A stretch of 12,321 nucleotides of DNA, taken from Promethearchaeota archaeon (GTDB lineage Archaea > Asgardarchaeota > Lokiarchaeia > Sigynarchaeales > SOKP01). A program made the translations under genes and the position numbers. A model generated the notes under the pieces. That model saw only the letters and a list, made by a program, of their open reading frames with translations. It had not been told where the DNA came from and ran no database searches. The stretch's first letter is position 1, and the number at the start of each line of letters is the position of its first letter. Shown here one piece after another: positions 1-6,491 of this stretch. Where the stretch lies: assembly GCA_019058515.1 (NCBI GenBank), contig JAHPYY010000200.1:1-12321 (forward strand), given 5' to 3'.

Positions 1-1122
1 ATATACGATATTATTCTAAGCTTTGGAAAAAAGGCGTTAATTATTACTGGAGCGAAATCGTTACGAAGTTCTGGAAGACTTAATGATATTTTTGAAACTT
101 TAGAAAAAAAGGGTGTTACTTACTTTCACAAATCTTTAACGGGAGAACCTTCCCCCGGATTTGTCGATTCCTGCGTTTCAGAATATCGAACTGAGAATTT
201 AGATGTGGTCGTAGGGATTGGAGGGGGTAGTGTTACCGATGTGGGAAAAGCAATATCGGCGATGTTGCTATACAAAGACTCCGTTAAAAATTATTTAGAA
301 GGGGTAGGCACAAAAACGCACGACGGGAGGAAAGTACCCTACATAGCTATCCCCACTACTTCTGGAACGGGAAGCGAAACAACTAAGAACGCTGTAATTA
401 GTGAAGTAGGTCCAAACGGATTTAAGAAATCGCTACGACACGATAATTTGATTCCAAATATCGCTATAATCGATCCCAAATTGGTAATTGGGTGCCCCTC
501 CTCGATTACAGGAGCATGTGGGATGGATGCATTCACTCAATTATTAGAATCGTATGTATCATCGAAGGCTAATCCTATCACTGATGCGTTAGCTTTTAGT
601 GGAATGAAGTACATGAAGGATGTAATGATAGATGTATGTGGTTCTAAAGCTAATGACATCGACGCACGGATGGTAATGGCTTATGGTTCCTTACTCTCGG
701 GAATAACGTTAGCTAACGCGGGTTTGGGAATTATTCACGGTTTAGCATCCCCGATAGGAGGATTTTTTAGCATCCCTCACGGAATTGTATGTGGAACGTT
801 ACTATCTGAAGCTACGAAGAAAAACATCGAAATTTTGAAACCTTTGGGAAAGGATGGTGCATTAGCTTTAAAGAAATATGGCGAAATAGGAGCATTACTA
901 TCAGGGAATCTTTGCTTTGAGCCAGAAAAAGCAGACTATTATTGCGATCTCTTAATTGAAACCCTGGAACGATGGACAAAAGAATTAAAAATTGACAAAT
1001 TAGGTCGTTACGGTATTAATGAAAACGATGTTGATAAAATAGTGGATAATGTGGGATTAAAAAACAACCCCATACAATTAAGTAAAGAGGATATTAAAGA
1101 AATAGTAGTGAATAGAATTTAA
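1..1122 (+). CDS. Iron-type alcohol dehydrogenase, 5'-truncated
   Basis: This is an NAD(P)-dependent group III (iron-type) alcohol dehydrogenase, predicted to interconvert an aldehyde or ketone and an alcohol in the cytoplasm. Frame 1 is open from base 1, so the N-terminus lies outside the window; the GTG at 205 falls in the nucleotide-binding core and is not the start. Visible are the dinucleotide motif GGGSVTDVGKA, the TTSGTGSE loop, and a metal-site region. By alignment with the FucO type, Asp (526-528) and two His (736-738 and 778-780, 14 residues apart) are kept, but the usual second ligand His is Gln (538-540, in GMDAFTQ). Related uncharacterised subfamilies may share this Gln; I cannot confirm that here. 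The gene converges on the aldolase gene with an 11-bp gap. A role in reducing the aldehyde released by that aldolase is inference. The family call is firm; the substrate is unknown. Confidence 0.9.
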   Translation: MYDIILSFGKKALIITGAKSLRSSGRLNDIFETLEKKGVTYFHKSLTGEPSPGFVDSCVSEYRTENLDVVVGIGGGSVTDVGKAISAMLLYKDSVKNYLEGVGTKTHDGRKVPYIAIPTTSGTGSETTKNAVISEVGPNGFKKSLRHDNLIPNIAIIDPKLVIGCPSSITGACGMDAFTQLLESYVSSKANPITDALAFSGMKYMKDVMIDVCGSKANDIDARMVMAYGSLLSGITLANAGLGIIHGLASPIGGFFSIPHGIVCGTLLSEATKKNIEILKPLGKDGALALKKYGEIGALLSGNLCFEPEKADYYCDLLIETLERWTKELKIDKLGRYGINENDVDKIVDNVGLKNNPIQLSKEDIKEIVVNRI

Positions 1123-1127
1123 TGTAA

Positions 1128-1134
1128 TTTTTTT
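1128..1134 (+). terminator. T-tract between convergent genes
   Basis: A run of seven T lies just after the dehydrogenase stop codon. Archaeal transcription commonly ends at such tracts without a hairpin. The last T also belongs to the stop codon of the converging aldolase gene, so the two transcripts must end almost on top of each other. The assignment rests on position and composition only. Confidence 0.35.
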
Positions 1135-1760
1135 CACATATTTATTGTAGTGAGAGCGCTCTTAACTATCCTTTTAATTTCTTCGTAATTTTTGGAAGAA
1201 ATCAAATCTTTCTTGACAATCCAACTTCCTCCGCACGCAATTACATTAGGTAGTTCTAAATAAGACTTTAGCGAGCTGTTATTAATTCCACCTGTAGGCA
1301 TAAATCTAGCGCTAGGATAAGGTCCCGAAATTAATTTCAACCATTTTGGACCCCCAGATAGGTCAGCGGGAAAAAATTTGAAGACTTTTAATCCACGCTC
1401 CATCCCCCATTCAACAAAGCTTGGGACATTTAATCCAGGGATTATATTAATGCTCTTACTAACGCAATAATCCACCACTGTTGGGTTAAATCCCGGGGTT
1501 ACGAGAAATTTTGCTCCCGCTTTTGTAGCGTCGTCTACCTGTTTGGTGGTTAATATGGTACCTGCTCCTATCAACAGTTCTGGAAGGTGTTTACTGAGAA
1601 TGGCAATTGATTCTGCAGCAGCTTTCGTCCGAAAGGTGATTTCTATAACAGGTAGACCTGCCTCAATTAGAGTTAGTCCGAGATTTAACGCGTGATCAGC
1701 ATTTTCAATTACGACTACTGGAACAATTTTGTACTTTTCAATTTTTTCAAATACAATCAT
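1134..1760 (-). CDS. eda: KDPG/KHG-type 2-keto-3-deoxy-sugar-acid aldolase
   Basis: This class I aldolase cleaves 2-keto-3-deoxy-6-phosphogluconate, or a related 2-keto-3-deoxy acid, to pyruvate and an aldehyde; some members also act on 4-hydroxy-2-oxoglutarate. At 208 residues it has the normal bacterial Eda length. The Schiff-base lysine is Lys128 in FKFFPAD. Glu40 and Arg44 lie in IEITFRT, the GAGT turn is at 65-68, and the phosphate-binding PTGG (155-158) and GGSW (177-180) motifs are intact, so a phosphorylated substrate is likely. It is the last gene of the minus-strand operon, 114 bp after the UlaG-like gene, with no clear Shine-Dalgarno, so it may be expressed separately. KDPG aldolases are patchy in archaea, which suggests acquisition at some time. 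Family assignment is near certain; substrate range is open because no dehydratase gene (Edd) is in the window. Confidence 0.95.
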   Translation of the reverse strand: MIVFEKIEKYKIVPVVVIENADHALNLGLTLIEAGLPVIEITFRTKAAAESIAILSKHLPELLIGAGTILTTKQVDDATKAGAKFLVTPGFNPTVVDYCVSKSINIIPGLNVPSFVEWGMERGLKVFKFFPADLSGGPKWLKLISGPYPSARFMPTGGINNSSLKSYLELPNVIACGGSWIVKKDLISSKNYEEIKRIVKSALTTINM

Positions 1761-1781
1761 GGAAAGGAAACTTTGGTATCT

Positions 1782-1826
1782 GTTATTTTAATGAAGAAGA
1801 GTGAAGAATTTAAAATAACTTTTTTT
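1782..1826. repeat. 10-bp inverted repeat followed by T7
   Basis: Perfect 10-bp arms at 1782-1791 and 1810-1819 are separated by 18 bases and followed on the plus strand by seven T (1820-1826). On the plus strand this looks like an intrinsic terminator, but no plus-strand gene leads into it. In the minus-strand transcript it would be a stem-loop in the 114-base spacer before the aldolase gene, where it could affect mRNA processing or relative expression. A TATA-like stretch also lies in the right arm. Confidence 0.4.
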
Positions 1827-1874
1827 AATTGAAAATTCAAATAAAGAAGTGGGGGGCTTTACTTATCTCCTTTT

Positions 1875-2744
1875 TCAATTTTTACTAATTCTGTACACTT
1901 TGTTAATTTCAGGTACGAAAATTGATAAATCTGGAGTGTTTAGGGTTTTTAAAGAATCTAGATCCTGTTCTGACACGGTGTTATACGCAAACATCCCGAA
2001 ATGGTGAATTAATAAATTCTCTATGTTTGCACTTCGGCAAACTTCAATCGCTTCGTTTGTAAGAAAGTTGCCTGCTATGCCATTGTTGAGCCGATATTCG
2101 TCTCTTCCGTTGATCGGAAGTAAAGCAAGGTTAATTTCACATCGATTTAGTCTTGAATTCAATCCATAGTAGGGAACACAATCTCCGGAATGATAAATTC
2201 TAATATTATTGATAAAAAAGATGAATCCTAAGAAAAAGTGCTCTTCGTTTTCGTTTACCTCTAAACTTTCGTGAGCAGCAGGAATCGGTTTGATTTTAAA
2301 ATCTGTGCCAAGTTGGATATATTTATCTGCAAATGCAGATATTATTTGGTCTTGTTGAATTCCTCTGCGAATAGCTTCTTCTTTAGCCGCAGCAGGTATT
2401 ATAAACCTACAATTAGGATTTTTTTGAGAGAGAACGCTCAAAGTCTCAGGATCCATGTGATCACTATGAGGATGAGTCGAGAAAACGTAATCAACATTAG
2501 TAATTTTTTCAGGTGATAACGGTATTCCCATTAGTCGAATGTGAGGGAATAGCTTACCTTGGTATTTCTTCGATAGATAGTTAGAAAGGTAAGGATCGAT
2601 AAATAAAATTTTATCATGGAATTTCATAATGAACCCTGCTTGACCAATCCAAGTCAGTAGTATTTCATTACGAGGAACAGACTTATGCTTGACAAATTCA
2701 TCAAGAGATTTGATAAGTTCTGTGGTTATATCAATCTTCAACAT
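1875..2744 (-). CDS. UlaG-like metallo-beta-lactamase-fold lactonase/hydrolase
   Basis: This 289-residue cytoplasmic metallohydrolase resembles the L-ascorbate-6-phosphate lactonase (UlaG) branch of the metallo-beta-lactamase fold. It shows WIGQAGF near residue 32, FIDPYLS (48-54), the metal motif HPHSDH (91-96), AAH (156-158), HSGD (185-188) and HHFG (247-250), so the metal site looks complete. The family opens sugar lactones. As I recall, a related enzyme in the Thermotoga inositol pathway (IolN) cleaves a cyclic diketone, so the substrate may be a lactone or another ring. The start overlaps the end of the upstream dehydrogenase gene by 14 bp. A GGAGG lies 12 bases before the ATG, inside that gene, which implies translational coupling. 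No ascorbate-pathway genes (UlaD, E, F) are present, so true UlaG function is unlikely. Confidence 0.85.
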   Translation of the reverse strand: MLKIDITTELIKSLDEFVKHKSVPRNEILLTWIGQAGFIMKFHDKILFIDPYLSNYLSKKYQGKLFPHIRLMGIPLSPEKITNVDYVFSTHPHSDHMDPETLSVLSQKNPNCRFIIPAAAKEEAIRRGIQQDQIISAFADKYIQLGTDFKIKPIPAAHESLEVNENEEHFFLGFIFFINNIRIYHSGDCVPYYGLNSRLNRCEINLALLPINGRDEYRLNNGIAGNFLTNEAIEVCRSANIENLLIHHFGMFAYNTVSEQDLDSLKTLNTPDLSIFVPEINKVYRISKN

Positions 2745-3663
2745 TTAACCCTAAGGCCTCCAAAATATTGTCCACTGCAACTTTTGCTGCGCGGTTAACG
2801 CTTTCTTCGGTATAAGCGCCTATGTGAGGCGTACAAATTGTTTTAGGATGTGTTATTAGAGTATTAATCCCTGGAGGTTCCTTAGTATAAACATCAGTTG
2901 CGTAACATGCAACTTTACCTCTATCTAAAGCCTTAATTAACTCTTCATCATTAACTACTTCTGCTCGAGCAGTATTGATGATAATAACACCATTTTTCAT
3001 CATTGCTATAGTGTTCCCATCGATAAATGGTTTGTCAGCTGGAGGAACATGAAGGGACACAATGTCGGAGGAGGTAAAGAGTTCTTGTAATTCTGCATAA
3101 ATAAAGTTTTCTGAAGGTGCAAATGAAACATCAGGAAAGAGATCATACCCAATAACGCGCATTCCTAATCCTAAAGCCATTTTACTAACCTCCTTTCCAA
3201 TATTTCCGCATCCTATTACCCCTAAAATGCTATTTTCTATTTCTGCTCCCTTGATTCGCTCCCAAACTCCACTTTTTAGAGCGTTATTTTGAAGAGGGAT
3301 CGATCTAATCGCTGTCATCATTAAAGCTATGGTTAACTCTGCAACTCCTCGTGTATTAGAACCCGGTGTAGTTTTAACTTCTATTCCAAGCTCTTCTGCA
3401 ACTCCTAGATTTATATTTTCAATTCCTACTCCGTTTCTGCTGATAACCCCTAATTTTTTTGAAGCTCGTAAAACTTTTTCGGAGATGGGTTCAGTCCCAG
3501 CTAAGTACGCCACGCATTCGGGAAGATGTTCCAATTGATCAGTTTCACTTGGTCGCTTTCCATGAGGTCCAAATACTAGATCTAGTCCTGCTTTTTCCAA
3601 CAGTCGTAAAGCGGGATGACCAGTTAAAGTTAATGTTCTTGATCCTATATATACTTTATTCAT
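2731..3663 (-). CDS. D-2-hydroxyacid dehydrogenase, SerA-like without ACT domain
   Basis: This NAD(P)-dependent D-isomer-specific 2-hydroxyacid dehydrogenase has 310 residues. Its Rossmann domain carries GCGNIG (151-156) with Asp174 downstream, which favours NAD. The catalytic triad is Arg233 (in NTAR), Glu262 (in TKEPP) and His280 (in TPHIGAYTEES). The substrate loop SRNGVGIENI (75-84) and PGSNTRGVAE (100-109) resemble phosphoglycerate dehydrogenase. There is no C-terminal ACT regulatory domain, and no serine-pathway gene is nearby. In this operon it more likely reduces or oxidises a sugar-derived 2-keto or 2-hydroxy acid than makes serine, though simple short PGDHs exist in archaea. It starts 21 bp after the isomerase stop with no obvious Shine-Dalgarno. 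Confidence 0.9.
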   Translation of the reverse strand: MNKVYIGSRTLTLTGHPALRLLEKAGLDLVFGPHGKRPSETDQLEHLPECVAYLAGTEPISEKVLRASKKLGVISRNGVGIENINLGVAEELGIEVKTTPGSNTRGVAELTIALMMTAIRSIPLQNNALKSGVWERIKGAEIENSILGVIGCGNIGKEVSKMALGLGMRVIGYDLFPDVSFAPSENFIYAELQELFTSSDIVSLHVPPADKPFIDGNTIAMMKNGVIIINTARAEVVNDEELIKALDRGKVACYATDVYTKEPPGINTLITHPKTICTPHIGAYTEESVNRAAKVAVDNILEALGLNVED

Positions 3664-3684
3664 ACGCTTGCTATTTTAATCAGG

Positions 3685-4269
3685 TTATTCTTTCCATTTT
3701 GGATTGTCGATGAGTTGGGTTTTTCCATCTTTTTCAACCACCAACTTTCTAAATCCTTTTGTCTCTATGGTTTTATAATCGTGTCCGGCATCTGCTCTAA
3801 ATACGAAAAACATGATAAGGGATTCAGAATTTGAAGTATTGATGCTCCTATGCGCGTACTTAGGAGGAACATATACCGAAATTCCGGGAGATATTCTTTG
3901 AATCTCACTATCGCCATTCATGTTCTCCATTAACAAGTACCCTTCTCCCCTAATGCAAAAGTACACTTCCGCTGTTGCTAGAATAGAGTGAAAATGTCCT
4001 TTGGTCATAAAATACTCTGTTCCAACTTTTCCAGGATAAAGAATCGTGGTCCCATACGATAAATCGCTATCTTTTTCTGGTACTCCTAATTGATAAAATT
4101 CATATACTAGAATATCTTCAGTTCTAATCATTTCCAACAACTCCTCGTTATCTAGGTACATTCCTTCCATAGCAGATAACATCCTTTTAGTGGTTTCTAC
4201 ATTTGGAGATAATCCATTTTCGAGACTAAATTCTATCGCTTTGGATTTCCGATTAGTTAGTTCTTTCAT
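3685..4269 (-). CDS. pgiA: Glucose-6-phosphate isomerase, archaeal cupin type
   Basis: This metal-dependent enzyme interconverts glucose 6-phosphate and fructose 6-phosphate. It is the cupin form typical of Euryarchaeota and some bacteria, unrelated to the classical isomerase. At 194 residues it has the usual length. The signature PGKVGTEYFMTKGHFH (79-94) supplies His92 and His94; Glu101 and His140 (in YAHRS) complete the metal site. These four match Pyrococcus furiosus His88, His90, Glu97 and His136 with a constant offset of four. PADAGHDY is nearly intact as RADAGHDY (158-165). A GAGGG lies nine bases before the ATG in the 16-bp spacer after the shikimate-dehydrogenase-like gene. Its place in the operon ties the cluster to the hexose-phosphate pool. 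Confidence 0.95.
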   Translation of the reverse strand: MKELTNRKSKAIEFSLENGLSPNVETTKRMLSAMEGMYLDNEELLEMIRTEDILVYEFYQLGVPEKDSDLSYGTTILYPGKVGTEYFMTKGHFHSILATAEVYFCIRGEGYLLMENMNGDSEIQRISPGISVYVPPKYAHRSINTSNSESLIMFFVFRADAGHDYKTIETKGFRKLVVEKDGKTQLIDNPKWKE

Positions 4270-4285
4270 ATTAGTTTTCCCTCGT

Positions 4286-5239
4286 TCATCTTACTTCTTT
4301 TGCGATTTTTGATATAATTTCAAACTTCGATCCTGCTGTTGGTATCTCTATATGGAATACTTCAGCAATTACTCTAGTCCACCCGTGTAGAAAATACACC
4401 CAACCATCTTCCACATGTAGCTCTTTTTCTTTCGCTTGTGATTTCGCTTGCTGCAAAAATTCCAAACTACCCCGATAATTATAATCCCAAGCGTATCCAT
4501 TTTCGGGAAATTCAACCGCATCTGTTAGAGGAGAACCGGGATTATCCTTTCCTAGTCCAGTGCCATTGATAATTAAGGATCTGGGTTTGAGTTTGTTAGC
4601 AATAAAATCATTCTCGGTAGGTTTTGGGTGATGTAAATACTCTATAATAATCCCCGGATTTATTTGATCGTGAATAATTTTCATCGATTTCAATCGTTGT
4701 ATACTTCTATTAGATATAAAGATTTTAGACGGTCGATTTTCTTGCTCAAGATTCTGCATTAAGTATGTAGTAAGCGCTAGAGATGCTCCCCCGGCACCTA
4801 TAATAAAAATTTCAGCTTCAGTTTCCTTCCAGTGATCTTTAGGAATAAAAGACTCAAACGCAAGCCCACTTGTTATCGGATCCTTAGCGTGAGCTACTAA
4901 TTTTCCGTTTTGTTTTGATATACAACTGAGTTCTCCAAGAAGTTGCGCATAGGGATCAATGATATCAAAAAGATCGGCTGCCGCTTCGTAAAGGTCGATT
5001 TTATGAGAAGTAATTAAAGCGCCCAGGGATAACTCATCGTTTTTCATGAATTTTACGGTGTTTCTATACACTTCAGGATCATCGTGAATCTTACAGTTAA
5101 TCCCAATAAACTCGCTGTTGCTAATACCTAAATAATTAGCCCATTTTGGAAAAACTTTCACAATTGATGATTTATGGGTCGTCGTACCGATATAATAAAA
5201 TGTAGGGTTTTTGGCAGGAGAAAAGTCGAATAATTTCAT
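4286..5239 (-). CDS. Divergent shikimate/quinate-dehydrogenase-family oxidoreductase
   Basis: This 317-residue protein has the AroE two-domain plan: an N-terminal substrate domain and a Rossmann domain with GAGGAS (148-153) and ISNRS (175-179), the latter typical of NADP binding. The catalytic pair is retained as Lys80 (in ITSHK) and Asp120 (in AKDPITSG). The substrate-binding serine motif of true AroE (SLSP) is replaced around residues 22-29, and the usual Pro before His-Lys is Ser78. The protein is also longer than the roughly 270-residue AroE, and no other aromatic-pathway gene is present. I infer a dehydrogenase for another cyclic or linear polyol or hydroxyacid. It is the first gene of the minus-strand operon, with no Shine-Dalgarno and a TATA box so close that translation is probably leaderless. 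Confidence 0.8.
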   Translation of the reverse strand: MKLFDFSPAKNPTFYYIGTTTHKSSIVKVFPKWANYLGISNSEFIGINCKIHDDPEVYRNTVKFMKNDELSLGALITSHKIDLYEAAADLFDIIDPYAQLLGELSCISKQNGKLVAHAKDPITSGLAFESFIPKDHWKETEAEIFIIGAGGASLALTTYLMQNLEQENRPSKIFISNRSIQRLKSMKIIHDQINPGIIIEYLHHPKPTENDFIANKLKPRSLIINGTGLGKDNPGSPLTDAVEFPENGYAWDYNYRGSLEFLQQAKSQAKEKELHVEDGWVYFLHGWTRVIAEVFHIEIPTAGSKFEIISKIAKEVR

Positions 5240-5256
5240 ATTTACTTAAATATTAA

Positions 5257-5266
5257 GGTATAAATC
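5257..5266 (-). promoter_or_regulatory. TATA box of the metabolic operon
   Basis: On the minus strand this reads GATTTATACC, centred about 23 bases before the ATG at 5239. Archaeal TATA boxes lie about 26 bases before transcription start, so the message would begin at or next to the start codon, agreeing with the absence of a Shine-Dalgarno. A second TATA-like stretch lies at 5306-5317 and could serve either strand. Confidence 0.5.
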
Positions 5267-5360
5267 AAATCAAAAATTGAAGAAAAATCGTTATTCCTTT
5301 ATTTTGGTATAAAATACAATAAATAATTTGAATTTTGGTGATACTCTTAAAAATCGTACA

Positions 5361-5372
5361 ATTCTTAAGAAT
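5361..5372. promoter_or_regulatory. Palindrome ATTCTTAAGAAT, possible operator
   Basis: This perfect 12-bp palindrome lies about 18 bases upstream of the TATA box of the exported hydrolase gene, in the divergent intergenic region. Its core TTCTTAAGAA recurs as part of a 14-bp palindrome at 8403-8416 and with one mismatch at 8613-8622. A regulator site is possible, but AT-rich palindromes also arise by chance. Confidence 0.3.
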
Positions 5373-5389
5373 GGATGAAAGTCAATAAA

Positions 5390-5400
5390 CTTATAAATAG
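5390..5400 (+). promoter_or_regulatory. TATA box for the exported hydrolase gene
   Basis: CTTATAAATAG is a good archaeal TATA box. Transcription would start near 5420, leaving a leader of about 30 bases before the ATG at 5452. No clear Shine-Dalgarno is seen in that leader. Confidence 0.6.
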
Positions 5401-5451
5401 AATTAGGAAAAAATACCTTATATCTAACTCATTTCCAAAATACTATGAATT

Positions 5452-6453
5452 ATGATTTGTTTAATTAAATTGACATATTCTAATACATCTTCAAAAAAGA
5501 TAATACTCATAGGTATTACGATTATTGTACTGATTTTTAATGTATTTTGTACGACAAGTAACGGCTTAAAAATTAATAGTTCGGAAGATATAGAAGATAT
5601 TGGGGAAATTGAATCGTTACAACTTACCGTAATAACGGATAATAATCCTAATGGTAGTCTTATTGATGAGTGGGGTATTTCGATGATACTTGAGACAAAC
5701 AATTTGTCGGTTTTATTCGACACTGGATGGACAACCGACACATTACGGCATAACTCCGAAACTTTAGGTAAGGATTTAAGTTCAGTTGACTTTGTAGTTA
5801 TCTCACATGAGCACAGAGATCACACGGGAGGATTGCCTTACATTGCAGAGGTTAACCCAGGAGTAACAGTTTACATTCCACAACACCTGAGAGACGACGA
5901 ATTTGAATTTATTTCTGCCTTAGATTTGAATATTGTCCGTATAAGAGAAACGACTATTATTGAACCTGGTTTTGCAATAATTGGTGAACTCTTTTCTATC
6001 CCATACGAACAGGCATTGGCTATTAACATTAAAGACATTGGATTGGTAGTAGTAGTAGGGTGTAGCCATCCACATGTTGAGAATCTTGTCGAAAAAGCAG
6101 TTAGCGATTTGGGATGCGATCCTTACATGGTAATAGGAGGATTTCACATGGAGCAAGCATCTGAAAACAGAATACAAAATACAATTGAAGCGCTAATCGA
6201 TCTCAACATAAAAAAGATATATCCAATCCACTGTAGTGGCGATAACATCCGAGAATATCTACGAATCAACTATCCGGAATATTATGGAGAAGCCCACATA
6301 GGATTTTGCAAGACTATCAATGCAGAAACCATTTCAGTTGAAGATACAACGCCTTGGTTATTTAATCCGTTATTTGTAATTATTCCAATAGCAGTTGCCG
6401 GGTCAGTTTTAGTTGTTGGAGTTATTATTTGGAAGAAGATTCTTAAGAAATAG
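5452..6453 (+). CDS. Exported, membrane-anchored metallo-beta-lactamase-fold hydrolase (COG1237-like)
   Basis: This 333-residue protein has an N-terminal hydrophobic segment (16-33, after KK), a metallo-beta-lactamase domain (about 55-295) and a C-terminal membrane helix (305-327) ending in WKKILKK. The domain therefore probably faces outside, held by one or two helices. The metal-site residues are complete: Asp90 (LFDTG), HEHRDH (119-124), His206 (GCSHPH), His232 (GGFHM) and His260 (YPIHCSGD). This arrangement matches the family often annotated as dihydropterin ribofuranosyl-aminobenzene-phosphate synthase-like (COG1237), whose characterised members are cytoplasmic. The name should not be transferred, because an outside location rules out the folate-like role. 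The start at 5452 is the first workable ATG; one at 5444 hits a stop after six codons. The kinase gene follows 38 bp downstream. Confidence 0.85.
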   Translation: MICLIKLTYSNTSSKKIILIGITIIVLIFNVFCTTSNGLKINSSEDIEDIGEIESLQLTVITDNNPNGSLIDEWGISMILETNNLSVLFDTGWTTDTLRHNSETLGKDLSSVDFVVISHEHRDHTGGLPYIAEVNPGVTVYIPQHLRDDEFEFISALDLNIVRIRETTIIEPGFAIIGELFSIPYEQALAINIKDIGLVVVVGCSHPHVENLVEKAVSDLGCDPYMVIGGFHMEQASENRIQNTIEALIDLNIKKIYPIHCSGDNIREYLRINYPEYYGEAHIGFCKTINAETISVEDTTPWLFNPLFVIIPIAVAGSVLVVGVIIWKKILKK

Positions 6454-6491
6454 CGTAACTTATCTACATTTGATAAATTTAATTGAGAATT

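Noticed and set aside
205..1122. A complete dehydrogenase gene starting at GTG 205
   Set aside because: The frame is open upstream to base 1 and encodes plausible N-terminal Rossmann sequence; the GTG lies inside the nucleotide-binding region.
1875..2744. Genuine L-ascorbate-6-phosphate lactonase
   Set aside because: No other ascorbate-pathway gene (PTS, UlaD, UlaE, UlaF) is present; only family membership is supported.
2731..3663. Serine-pathway phosphoglycerate dehydrogenase (SerA)
   Set aside because: The motifs are shared by many D-2-hydroxyacid dehydrogenases, there is no ACT domain and no ser gene nearby; a sugar-acid role suits the operon better, though SerA is not excluded.
3459..3713. 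Plus-strand frame of 84 codons over the hydroxyacid dehydrogenase
   Set aside because: It is antisense to conserved dehydrogenase sequence, with no domain and no ribosome binding site.
5424..5741. Minus-strand frame of 105 codons over the hydrolase start
   Set aside because: It is antisense to the hydrolase N-terminus, matches no family, and would cover the hydrolase leader.
6483..6491. TTG at 6483 as the kinase start
   Set aside because: The ATG at 6492 puts Met just before the IDLGT loop, as in the family; the TTG adds only three unsupported residues.
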